Origin: Sporofaciens musculi | GTDB taxonomy: Bacteria; Bacillota; Clostridia; Lachnospirales; Lachnospiraceae | Direction of reading: 5' to 3' | NCBI RefSeq assembly: GCF_009830285.1 | Contig: NZ_WUQX01000001.1 | Location: 4,278,501 to 4,342,500, forward strand | DNA length: 64,000 nucleotides | In this document: positions 35,379 through 43,949 of the stretch, one piece after another | How the letters are laid out: each line of letters begins with the position of its first letter | How positions within the stretch are numbered: the stretch's first letter is position 1 | Notes under the pieces: generated by a model | What the model was told of the DNA's origin: nothing | The model's input: only the letters and a program-made list of their open reading frames with translations | The model's database searches: none | Made by a program: the position numbers and the translations under genes

Positions 35379-36452
35379 TTATAGTTCTATTAGCTCATGT
35401 GTAGCACCTATCAGGTTCTTATATCCGTCCTTAGTAACGATGCCCTGATCTTCAATGCGGACACCGCCCCATTCCGGAATATAAATCCCTGGTTCTACCG
35501 TCAACACGCTGTCCTTTGCAAGAACATTGTCACATCCCGAACCAAGGTTCGGAAGCTCATGCACGAACAGCCCTACCCCGTGGCCAATGCCCCGGTAATG
35601 ATACGGAAAATACTCCGTATCGCGAATTGCCCTAAGAGACGCCTCATAACACGCTGTTCCGGTCACTCCTGCACGAACAGCATCTTCTGTATCCTCTGTC
35701 ATCTGTCTACATAGGCGGTACACTTCCCTTTGTCTTTCACTAGCCTTTCCCACAACCACTACACGGGTCATGTCCGACAGATACCCCTGATACTGGCATC
35801 CATAATCCAACAGGACAAAATCACCATATTCTATAGCCTTATTCCCAGGAATTCCGTGAAGCAGGGACGTTCTTGCCCCTGACAACACGATTCCTCCGTA
35901 AGGCTTCGTATCTGCGCCCTCCGTCACCATATGGTGCATCAGCTTAGACGCAATCTCTTTCTCCGTTATACCGACGCGGATATCCTTTAAAATCTTTTCA
36001 AATGCCCTTGAAGCAATATCACACGCAACGGTCAGCTTCCAGAGCTCCTCCGGCGTCTTGACCGAGCGGAAACCTTCTATAATATTAGATGTAGGAACAA
36101 GCTCTGCATCCACATCCTCCTCAAATGCCTTCCATGTACGGTATGTGAGATAATCCTCCTCAAACCCAATCCTTTCGACGCCATTCTCTCCGGCAAGCCT
36201 CTTTACCGTCAGTCCCATGTTGTATCCGGACTTTGTCCTCCAGTCAACAACCTCATAGTCAGGACACTCTAACGCCGCCTGCTCTGTGTATCTTGGGTCC
36301 GTAATAAAATACTGCCTGTCCTCTGTAATAAACAGGAAAGAATCCTCCCCTGTAAAACCACTGATGCAGCGAACATTGGCAGGCTTGGCTATGTAGAACC
36401 CCTTAAGGCCCTCCTGCTCCATATAGGAACGCAGTTGTTCAATCCTTGTCAT
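35379..36452 (-). CDS. Xaa-Pro aminopeptidase (M24B family)
   Basis: This 357-residue metallopeptidase removes N-terminal residues before proline. The five metal ligands are visible: Asp in LLDYGCQYQ, Asp in GYLSDMTR, His in GIGHGVGLFVHE, Glu in LTVEPGIYI and Glu in GGVRIEDQG. The N-terminal creatinase-like domain (residues 1-120) is complete. There is no signal peptide, so it acts in the cytoplasm. As first gene of the opp operon it probably digests proline-containing peptides taken up by OppABCDF. Confidence 0.92.
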   Translation of the reverse strand: MTRIEQLRSYMEQEGLKGFYIAKPANVRCISGFTGEDSFLFITEDRQYFITDPRYTEQAALECPDYEVVDWRTKSGYNMGLTVKRLAGENGVERIGFEEDYLTYRTWKAFEEDVDAELVPTSNIIEGFRSVKTPEELWKLTVACDIASRAFEKILKDIRVGITEKEIASKLMHHMVTEGADTKPYGGIVLSGARTSLLHGIPGNKAIEYGDFVLLDYGCQYQGYLSDMTRVVVVGKASERQREVYRLCRQMTEDTEDAVRAGVTGTACYEASLRAIRDTEYFPYHYRGIGHGVGLFVHELPNLGSGCDNVLAKDSVLTVEPGIYIPEWGGVRIEDQGIVTKDGYKNLIGATHELIEL

Positions 36453-36500
36453 AAAAACACCTCATCATTTTCTATATACACTTCCCATATATAGCATCTA

Positions 36501-36541
36501 TGTATACTAGACACCACAAATAACGTTAATCTATTAACGTT
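36501..36541 (-). promoter_or_regulatory. Probable promoter and palindromic operator of the peptidase-opp operon
   Basis: A perfect palindrome AACGTTAAT-CT-ATTAACGTT lies at 36522-36541. On the minus strand it overlaps a -35 TTAACG (36524-36529), which is 17 bases from TATACA (36501-36506). A repressor at the palindrome would block the operon. The regulator is not identified, and the promoter hexamers are only moderate. Confidence 0.6.
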
Positions 36542-36656
36542 AATCTTTGTTAAAATATAAATAAATATTATTCATTTTACCATTTTAAAGCGATGTGGTC
36601 AAGAAAACAATGACAAACAATCTGTAATATCTGATGGAAAATTCATGAAAATAGCC

Positions 36657-36694
36657 AAAAATGGGGACTTCCAGCCTTGGCAGCCCCCATTTTT
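36657..36694 (-). terminator. Terminator of the YczE-like gene
   Basis: AAAAATGGGG (36657-36666) pairs with CCCCATTTTT (36685-36694). On the minus strand the stem ends in a T run. It lies 18 bases after the stop codon of the membrane protein gene. Confidence 0.8.
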
Positions 36695-36712
36695 TAGAAA
36701 AATTTTAGAAAA

Positions 36713-37336
36713 TTATCTGTTAAGATATGGCTCAGAGAAGCTGTGATTAAAGAATTCAATCAGCGGCCCCATAAAAAATGCGGTAATCAGCGTTCCCACG
36801 CCGGGCATCAGGCCGGCCAGCGTTCCCACCGTAACACAGATAAGGTCACACGCAATCCGGACGAATTTGAAGGGAAAACTCCATTTTCGTGCAATTACAA
36901 TCGGTATGGCATCATAAACCGAAACTCCCAGGTTAGACGTCATATAAAGCGAGGAGGCAAAGCACATAACCAGAACGCCAACTGCAAGGAATACCACCCG
37001 AACCGCCAGATTCGGCTCTTTAGCAAAACTTGTAATGACTCCGCTGGCAAAATCTACAATATACCCTGTCAGAAACATATTCACCAGGGTAGCCACTCCC
37101 ATATAGCTTCTGGCTACAAACATATCTACAACGAGCATGAGAGCGCACACCACTGTATAGAAGATACCGTAAGACATATTTGTCTTAAAGAAACGCCCCC
37201 AGACGCCTTGGGCAAAGCACTGAAACGGGTCTACGCCAAACAGCGAGCACTTAAAGAAGCCCACGGCGATTGCACATAACACGACGCCTACTGTCGTCAT
37301 TACAACCCGCCTTTTAAAATTTTCCGGTATTTTCAT
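36713..37336 (-). CDS. YczE/YitT-like integral membrane protein
   Basis: This 207-residue protein has five to six membrane segments. It shows DPFQCFAQGVWG, GYIVDFASG and SNLGVSVYDAIP, patterns of the YczE/YyaS/YitT group, whose function is not settled. The ATG at 37336 was chosen because AAGGAGGAGG precedes it. The longer frame to 37396 adds a stretch with no support. It stands alone between the opp promoter and the first chemoreceptor, with its own terminator. Confidence 0.8.
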   Translation of the reverse strand: MKIPENFKRRVVMTTVGVVLCAIAVGFFKCSLFGVDPFQCFAQGVWGRFFKTNMSYGIFYTVVCALMLVVDMFVARSYMGVATLVNMFLTGYIVDFASGVITSFAKEPNLAVRVVFLAVGVLVMCFASSLYMTSNLGVSVYDAIPIVIARKWSFPFKFVRIACDLICVTVGTLAGLMPGVGTLITAFFMGPLIEFFNHSFSEPYLNR

Positions 37337-37491
37337 AATCCTCCTCCTTTGCAATTTAACTGTAAATAATTTAATACACACTCCATTTACTGTCAAGATA
37401 AAATATCACTGAACTATTGAAATTCTTGCTGTTTTTATGTAAACTAGAGATATATAATAATCGTATTTTTTCATAGATAAGGAGAAAGCAA

Positions 37492-39168
37492 ATGAAAAAG
37501 GCAATGAAACAATCTAAGCTCATTACGATTCTAAACGGTCTATCTATCTTTGCCCTCATATTGATGGCAATCCTTCTGTTGATTTACGCCAATGCGAATA
37601 ACCAGCTCTCCGCGGCTAACAAGGTACGATATGACCTGACTTCTAACGCCAATCGGTTTATGGACGGCTCCACCTATTTAACAGAGGAGGTGCGCGCATA
37701 TGCAGCCACAGGGGACAAGTCCCACTACGATAACTTCCAGAACGAAGTTAATAATCTGAAAAATAGGGAGGCAGGGGTTGCCGCCATGCAGGAGATTGGG
37801 ATTACCGCAGAGGAGCAGGGGATGATTGACAAGATGTCCTCCCTTTCTAACGACCTGGTTCCCCTGGAAGAAAATGCCATGAAGAATGTACAGGAGGGAA
37901 ATCTTAAGGCGGCGCTTGATTATGTTTATGGAGACGAATATAATACAACCATCCTTCAGGTGAACGAGTTGAAGGAGGAGTTCCTTTCAGTGCTGGAGAC
38001 GCGGACCTTGAAGCAAATCCAGACATTGAATACGCGCTCTATGATTATACGAATATTTCTGTTTGCGGCCCTGGTACTGGTCATCATCATCCAAATGATC
38101 ATCATGTCCGTTACTCGCAGACGCATCCTGAAGCCAATCATTGCAGTGCGGGATCAGATGGGAGAAATCTCCCGTGGTAATCTCTCCGCCGAATTTCTTT
38201 TGGAGCCGGATACCTCCGAGATTGGTATGCTGGTAGACTCCATTCATGAGACAAAGAGCGTATTAAAGCAATACATACACGATATTGATTCCAAGCTAGC
38301 TCAGATGGCGCAAGGCAGTATGAATCTTTCCATAGATACTGATTATATTGGAGAATTCCTGCCAATCCAGAATGCTCTGCGTCAGATCTTAGACTCTCTG
38401 AACCATGCCCTGTCCCAAATCAACCAGACTGCAAGGCTGGTTTCCGATGAATCCGAACAGGTAGCTTCTGATTCAAGGATACTCTCAGACGGCGCCATTG
38501 ACCAGGCTTCTGCCATCGAGGAGTTGTCGGCAAGCATCCAGTCCCTATCTGGACAAGTGAATTCTACCTCCCTGGACGCTGACGAGGCTCGAAAGATTTC
38601 CGTGGATTCAGCCACGCAGCTTAACGCATGCAGCAAACAGATGGATAAGCTAACGTCTGCCATGGAGAAGATTTCCGAATCCTCACAGCAGATCAACGGC
38701 ATCATTAAGACCATTGAGGATATTTCCTTCCAGACTAATATTCTGGCCCTCAACGCCTCCATTGAAGCTGCCCGTGCCGGCGTTTCCGGCAAAGGCTTTG
38801 CCGTGGTAGCCGACGAGGTACAAAGCCTTGCCAACAAGAGTGCGGATGCAGCCCAGGATATCACTAAGCTTATCGAACATTCCATAGAACTGGTAAAGTA
38901 CGGAACTTCTCTTTCCGATGAGACTACAGAGGCGCTCTCTGTCGGTGTGTCAGGTGCACAGAGCACTGCTGACCTGATTCAGAAGATTGCCGACTCTGCA
39001 CAGCAGCAGGCTCTGTCCTTGGAGCAGCTTACAGCAGGTGTAGAGCAGATCTCTGTTGTTATTCAGACCAATACGAATACTGCGGAGAAATCCGCTTCCT
39101 CTGCCAACGAGCTTTATAGGCAGGCAGGTGAACTCAAGCAGTCTGTACAGCGTTTCAAACTTCGCTGA
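37492..39168 (+). CDS. Methyl-accepting chemotaxis protein
   Basis: This 558-residue membrane chemoreceptor has membrane segments near residues 13-32 and 182-204, an extracytoplasmic helical sensor between them (about 150 residues, a four-helix-bundle type), a HAMP domain, and a C-terminal signalling domain with the conserved hairpin tip, [19 protein letters not shown]. It passes ligand signals to CheA/CheW, which are not in the window. AAGGAGAAAGC precedes the ATG. A close paralog, now broken, lies 1.6 kb to the right, pointing to a duplication. Confidence 0.93.
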   Translation: MKKAMKQSKLITILNGLSIFALILMAILLLIYANANNQLSAANKVRYDLTSNANRFMDGSTYLTEEVRAYAATGDKSHYDNFQNEVNNLKNREAGVAAMQEIGITAEEQGMIDKMSSLSNDLVPLEENAMKNVQEGNLKAALDYVYGDEYNTTILQVNELKEEFLSVLETRTLKQIQTLNTRSMIIRIFLFAALVLVIIIQMIIMSVTRRRILKPIIAVRDQMGEISRGNLSAEFLLEPDTSEIGMLVDSIHETKSVLKQYIHDIDSKLAQMAQGSMNLSIDTDYIGEFLPIQNALRQILDSLNHALSQINQTARLVSDESEQVASDSRILSDGAIDQASAIEELSASIQSLSGQVNSTSLDADEARKISVDSATQLNACSKQMDKLTSAMEKISESSQQINGIIKTIEDISFQTNILALNASIEAARAGVSGKGFAVVADEVQSLANKSADAAQDITKLIEHSIELVKYGTSLSDETTEALSVGVSGAQSTADLIQKIADSAQQQALSLEQLTAGVEQISVVIQTNTNTAEKSASSANELYRQAGELKQSVQRFKLR

Positions 39169-39203
39169 TTAAAGCTAAACGCCTTTTCTATATGATAATA
39201 AAC

Positions 39204-39256
39204 AGGTCTGGCGGGAAATCCGATTTTAAATATTTCCTGCCAGACCTTTATTCTTT
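39204..39256 (+). terminator. Intrinsic terminator of the first chemoreceptor gene
   Basis: AGGTCTGGCGGGAAAT (39204-39219) pairs with ATTTCCTGCCAGACCT (39232-39247) with one G-T pair, followed by TTATTCTTTTTAT. Confidence 0.88.
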
Positions 39257-39289
39257 TTATCTCTCCTAATTTTTCTCCTGACTTATTAT

Positions 39290-40528
39290 TTATCGTGGGG
39301 CTTTCCCTACATGGTATTCCGTCTTCATCATATACATAATACTCCTGGACGCAACATCCACAATGATAAATCCAAACGCAATCGCCAGACAGGTGGCAAA
39401 CAATACCATCATTTCGCCAAAAGCCAGCTCAATATCCTTGCTCACGCATCCATACATCATATAGTATAGGTTGGGTCCCGGAATCAGCGGGAACACGGAC
39501 GCCGTAAGAAAGATGGTAGAGGGCGCCTTATTAATTCTGGACATGAAAAACGCATAGAACGCAACGAATACCGCCGCCACCAGCGTGGCCAGAAAATTAC
39601 TTGGCCTCAGGTCATAGACCAGGATATAGATGCCCCAGGTAAAAAATGCGCCGATACCTGAATAAAATACCTGCCGCCCTCTGATCTTAAACCAAAAAGC
39701 AAACCCGATACATGCAACCGTACAAGATATCAACTGAATTGGTATATTATGGTTCAGTATAAAACCTTCTGACGCCGCACCGTCAAGAAGCATGATAGCA
39801 AGGGCTATCCCAAACGCAATACCTGCCGCTCCTAACATAGAATTCATAATATGAAGCGCACCGGATATAAAATCTCTTTGTAATACATCACGGATTCCGT
39901 TTGTCACACCAAGACCACTAATCAGCAGCATAACGATTCCAATCATGACCCGATCCGGATGACCGCCGATTCCAAGGCGAATGGCTGTCAGAATAATCAT
40001 TTCCGACAAGAAAGAAAGTATCATATTATAAACTAAGAGATTACTCTCCCTCTTGCCAAGCCAATCCCCCACAACCACAATCATAAGGGAAACAATCACC
40101 GCAACAACCGCATCCGTAAGATTACACCCAAAAAACACTGCAAAACCTGTTCCGCCCATAACGCCTGCGAAATACTTCACCGCCGGATGCTGCTGCTCCC
40201 TGTCCATAACCTCCTGAAATTTCTCTCGAAATACCTTCTCATCCGGTTTATTTGTACAGACGTACCGCGACAGGTTATTCAGATAATCCAGGCGGTCAAA
40301 ATCTATGTCTGTTGACTCAATATGACGAATCTGTGTAATAATCTCCCCTTCCGGCGTCTCCACCGTTATTTGGAGATTACTTGGAATAGCATACACATCA
40401 TATCTCTTAAACCCATAGCTCTTACACATTCTGTAGAGACTATCCTCAAGTCGGAAATTCTCCGCCCCGCTTCGCAGCATCTCCTCTCCTACGTCAAGGA
40501 TCATCTGCACAATCCTGTTGTAATCCAT
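39290..40528 (-). CDS. ThrE/ThrP-family threonine/serine exporter-like protein
   Basis: This 412-residue protein has a soluble N-terminal part (1-115, MDYNRIVQMILDVGEEMLRSGAE), then about ten membrane segments made of the DUF1212 (ThrE-like) and DUF3815 modules in one chain. Such proteins export threonine or serine in Corynebacterium, but many Firmicutes members lack tested substrates. Conserved patterns are GAENFRLEDSLYRMC and FPLIPGPNLYYMMYG. The ATG at 40528 follows AGGGAGGAA; a 24-base longer frame is unsupported. It lies antisense between the two chemoreceptor genes. Confidence 0.87.
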   Translation of the reverse strand: MDYNRIVQMILDVGEEMLRSGAENFRLEDSLYRMCKSYGFKRYDVYAIPSNLQITVETPEGEIITQIRHIESTDIDFDRLDYLNNLSRYVCTNKPDEKVFREKFQEVMDREQQHPAVKYFAGVMGGTGFAVFFGCNLTDAVVAVIVSLMIVVVGDWLGKRESNLLVYNMILSFLSEMIILTAIRLGIGGHPDRVMIGIVMLLISGLGVTNGIRDVLQRDFISGALHIMNSMLGAAGIAFGIALAIMLLDGAASEGFILNHNIPIQLISCTVACIGFAFWFKIRGRQVFYSGIGAFFTWGIYILVYDLRPSNFLATLVAAVFVAFYAFFMSRINKAPSTIFLTASVFPLIPGPNLYYMMYGCVSKDIELAFGEMMVLFATCLAIAFGFIIVDVASRSIMYMMKTEYHVGKAPR

Positions 40529-40633
40529 GATAACATTCCTCCCTGAAAACAAACAAAATTCAAAACGGTTTTACTTTATCACAAATTCCGACAATATACA
40601 AGTAATAAAATTACTGTTTTTTTTGATAAATAA

Positions 40634-40662
40634 TTGTGAACCAACTGTGTAAATGGTATAAT
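40634..40662 (+). promoter_or_regulatory. Promoter of the second chemoreceptor gene
   Basis: TTGTGA (40634-40639), a 17-base spacer and a perfect TATAAT (40657-40662). The leader that follows carries a short hairpin (AATCAGC and GCTGATT) of unknown role. The promoter looks intact although the gene is frameshifted. Confidence 0.65.
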
Positions 40663-40770
40663 TATAATATTATTATCATTTGAGATAAATCAGCCTCTGT
40701 ATTGGGGACTGCGGAGCTGATTCGGACTTACAATGAGAATTAAGCAACATAATGTAAAGGAGTAATGCAA

Positions 40771-42451
40771 ATGAAAAAAGCAATGAAACAATCAAAACTC
40801 ATCGCTATCCTAAATGGGATATCTATTCTGGCCTTGATTCTGATGATCGTTCTTTTGGTATCCAATTCCAATGTAAACCAGAAGCTCAACAACGACAGCG
40901 AGGCAAGGTTTGACCTGACTTATAATGCTAATCGTTTTATGAACGGTTCCGCCTACCTGACCAACGAGGTGCGCGCATATGCAGCCACCGGCGACCAGGC
41001 ACATTATGACAACTATTTTAACGAGATCAATAATCTGAAAAACCGTGATCTGGGAGTTGCCGCCATGCAGGAGATTGGTATTACAGAGGAGGAGCAGGCT
41101 ATGATTGACGAGATGTCCGCCCTGTCCAACGAGCTGGTTCCCTTAGAAGAAAACGCCATGGCCAACGTTCAGGAGGGAAAACTTGACGAGGCTCTGGATT
41201 ATGTTTATGGCAAGGATTACAGTACTGCAATCACTCAGATCAACGCAATAAAAGAGCAATTTCTGTCCACCCTGGATATAAGAACCAAAGAGGAGATCCA
41301 AAAGCTTAGCCGGCGTTCCACCATTATGCGGATACTTATCATTATCTCCATGCTTCTGGTAGGATGTATCCAGTTGATCGTAATGTATGTTACACGCAGG
41401 CGCATTCTGAAACCCATCATCGCTGTACGGGATCAGATGAGTGAGATTTCCACAGGAAACCTTTCCGCAGATTTTTCCCTGGAGTCAGACACCTCTGAGA
41501 TTGGAATGCTTGTAGACTCTATCCATGAGACGAAGAATGAGCTGAAAAAAATATATATACGATATTGACTCCAAGCTTGCCCAGATGGCAAAAGGCAAGA
41601 TGGATCTGACCATTGATAATAATTACCTGGGTGAGTTCCTTCCAATTCAAAACGCTCTCAGCCAGATTCTGGATTCCCTGAATTATGCGTTGTTACAGAT
41701 CAACCAGACTGCTGGACTGGTTTCCGACGAGTCTGAACAGGTAGCGTCAGACGCACAAATTCTTTCCAATGGCGCCACGGAGCAGGCCTCTGCTATCCAG
41801 GAATTGTCGGCAAGTATCCAGGAGTTGACCGGACAGGTTAAGTCAACCTCCCAGGATGCAGATGATGCGCGAAGCTCATCTATTGACCTAGCGGAAAAGC
41901 TTAAGGCATGTAGCAACAAGATGGAGCAACTCACTTCTGCCATGGAGGATATTTCCGAATCCTCCATGCAGATTAGTGGAATCATTAAGACGATTGAAGA
42001 TATTTCCTTCCAAACCAATATTCTGGCGCTTAACGCTTCGGTAGAGGCGGCGCGTGCCGGCAATCTTGGCAAGGGCTTCGCCGTTGTTGCTGATGAGGTA
42101 CAGAGCCTTGCAAACAAGAGCTCTGTTGCCGCGAAGGATATTACCAAGCTGATTGAGAACTCCTTGGAGCTTGTCAGACATGGAACATCCCTGTCCGGCG
42201 ATACCACAAAAGCCCTCTCTGTCGGCGTGACCGGCTCCCAGAACACAGCCGAGCTGATACAGAAGATTGCTGATTCTGCACAGCAGCAGGCATTGTCCCT
42301 TGAACATCTAACCGCAGGCGTTGAACAGATCTCTGACGTTGTTCACACCAATACGGTGACTGCCGAAAAATCTGCGTCAACTGCCAGTGAATTATTTAAA
42401 CAGGCAGGAGAGTTAAAGAGATCTGTTCAGAAGTTCCAGCTTCGCAGGTAA
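40771..42451 (+). pseudogene. Methyl-accepting chemotaxis protein with a +1 frameshift in an A7 tract
   Basis: This is a paralog of the receptor at 37.5 kb, colinear over its whole length. The first frame runs to a stop at 41568 and the second continues to 42451. The break is at seven A residues (41545-41551). With six A the frame would read on through [21 protein letters not shown], as in the intact paralog. The upstream part holds both membrane segments, the sensor and most of HAMP; the downstream part holds the signalling domain with [15 protein letters not shown]. The rest of the gene is not decayed, so the event is recent, a sequencing error, or a switchable homopolymer. Confidence 0.88.
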
Positions 42452-42512
42452 GTCAGGTATAAAAGCCTTTTATCTGCAGGATGATAACCCTATAACTGCA
42501 TATCGTTAAACA

Positions 42513-42556
42513 GGGGTGATTGGTAATGTTTTTTGCATTTCCAATCACCCCCTATA
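42513..42556. terminator. Bidirectional terminator between the second chemoreceptor and the MocA-like gene
   Basis: GGGGTGATTGG (42513-42523) pairs perfectly with CCAATCACCCC (42541-42551). The loop contains a T run. CTATATCTTTTATT follows on the plus strand. Confidence 0.82.
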
Positions 42557-42560
42557 TCTT

Positions 42561-43529
42561 TTATTCGCAGGTATAGCGTATTCCCAGAAGCTTCCGTATC
42601 CGATCCATCATCTCCATTACGGCTATGCTGTCTGAAAGAGGCATCTCTTTACACTCAGTCTCACCGTTTTCTAAAGCCCTTCGGCATGACTCCACTTCAT
42701 ATTCAAACCCTGTAATCTGCTCCGGTATCTCATACTGTTTTATCAGCTTTCTGTCAAGATCATAGGCGCTGATTGCCTCACAGTTATTGATATTCTCCAC
42801 AACAAGATAGCCTTTATCTCCATGGATGATCCCCCTGCGGTCTGTAAGCGCCTCCATGTTGGAGTGCAGAAGCGCCATCCGCCCGTTTTTCCAGGTGAGA
42901 GTGATACTATTCTGCAAATCCACTCCCTGGTCGGAAAGGATCCCCTGCGCAGATACCTCCTGATAATCCTCCCCAAATACCATCAGCGCAAAATTAATGG
43001 GATATACCCCAAGATCCAGCAAAGCGCCTCCGCCAAGGTCTGATCTGACCAGACGTTCCTTATTTCCAATCGCATATCCAAGATTTGCAGTCAGAGAGGT
43101 AACCCTTCCAATGATACCGCTGTCCACAGCCTCGCGGATTAGCTCTCTTGAAGGCATATACCGAGTCCATATGGCTTCTGCCAGAAGCAGCTTCTTCTCT
43201 CTTGCTATTCTAACCACTTCTTTTGCCTGAGCACTGTTAATCATAAATGCTTTCTCACACAGCACATTTCTTCCATTCTCCAGACACAGCTTTACATGCT
43301 CGTAGTGATGTGAATGAGGCGTCGCAACGTAGACCAGGTCTACAGACGAATCCTTCACCATATCCTCATAGTTTCCATATGCTTTCGGAATATGATACTG
43401 CTTTGCGAAATCCTCTGCTTTTTCGAGGCTTCTGGATGCTACTGCGTATATTTCTGTTTTTTCCATTCTGCGGACAGTCTCCGCCATCTTATGGGCGATG
43501 CTGCCTGCTCCTAAAATTCCAATCTTCAT
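42561..43529 (-). CDS. Gfo/Idh/MocA family NAD(P)-dependent oxidoreductase
   Basis: This 322-residue two-domain dehydrogenase of sugars, polyols or similar compounds has the Rossmann start IGILGAGSIAHKMAETV (residues 3-19) and VATPHSHHYEHVKLCLENG, and the family EKP motif reads EKA (CEKAF). The substrate domain has GGGALLDLGVYPINFAL, typical of the family. The ATG at 43529 follows AAGGAGGG. The in-frame extension to 43571 is unsupported. Substrate unknown. It is the last complete chromosomal gene before the ICE. Confidence 0.9.
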   Translation of the reverse strand: MKIGILGAGSIAHKMAETVRRMEKTEIYAVASRSLEKAEDFAKQYHIPKAYGNYEDMVKDSSVDLVYVATPHSHHYEHVKLCLENGRNVLCEKAFMINSAQAKEVVRIAREKKLLLAEAIWTRYMPSRELIREAVDSGIIGRVTSLTANLGYAIGNKERLVRSDLGGGALLDLGVYPINFALMVFGEDYQEVSAQGILSDQGVDLQNSITLTWKNGRMALLHSNMEALTDRRGIIHGDKGYLVVENINNCEAISAYDLDRKLIKQYEIPEQITGFEYEVESCRRALENGETECKEMPLSDSIAVMEMMDRIRKLLGIRYTCE

Positions 43530-43656
43530 TTCTTCTTCCCTCCTTCTGATTTTAAAATCCAAAATATTCATACCAACGGCTAACTATAACAGCTCTGTTA
43601 GCACAAATGTATTTTTGTATTTTCTTTAAATAGCTCTTAGGAATTCAAGTAAAGCT

Positions 43657-43938
43657 TTAGGCACTTTGCTTTTCACCTCTTTCTCCAGCAATCTCCCAAA
43701 TCAAAAAGCTATTATTCTTTAAATATTCTTGCATTTGTAATAAATCATCTTCTGAAAATCCATAAGATTTATATATCTGATTCTCAGGTAACTTTCCCTC
43801 GGCAAAATCAAACCCACAATCATTAGCTCTCTCAAAACGGAACGTAATAGAATCAAATCCATATATATTTTTGCCAATTATACAAGGGAACCTTCCCCAT
43901 GCAATATCCAAAAACATAACACAAGAAAAGTTCCCCAT
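43657..43938 (-). CDS. Hypothetical protein, probably the 3' part of a gene interrupted by the ICE
   Basis: I do not recognise this product. It is a 93-residue frame with no ribosome site before its ATG. The frame stays open upstream through the ICE end (G-K-K-F-I-V-Y-V-Y) until a TAG inside the recombinase gene. It therefore looks like the tail of a host gene whose beginning was displaced by integration. Seen: acidic soluble sequence with FERANDCGFDF and a C-terminal helix (SEDDLLQMQEYLKNN). It could also be a complete small gene. Confidence 0.5.
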   Translation of the reverse strand: MGNFSCVMFLDIAWGRFPCIIGKNIYGFDSITFRFERANDCGFDFAEGKLPENQIYKSYGFSEDDLLQMQEYLKNNSFLIWEIAGERGEKQSA

Positions 43939-43949
43939 ATAAACATAAA

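Noticed and set aside
37440..37491. Possible flagellar-type (sigma-28) promoter before the first chemoreceptor
   Set aside because: A TAAA box is present, but no GCCGATAA-like -10 at the right distance. No promoter call was made.
40687..40721. Leader hairpin before the second chemoreceptor as a possible c-di-GMP riboswitch
   Set aside because: Only one short stem is present and the conserved c-di-GMP aptamer motifs are missing.
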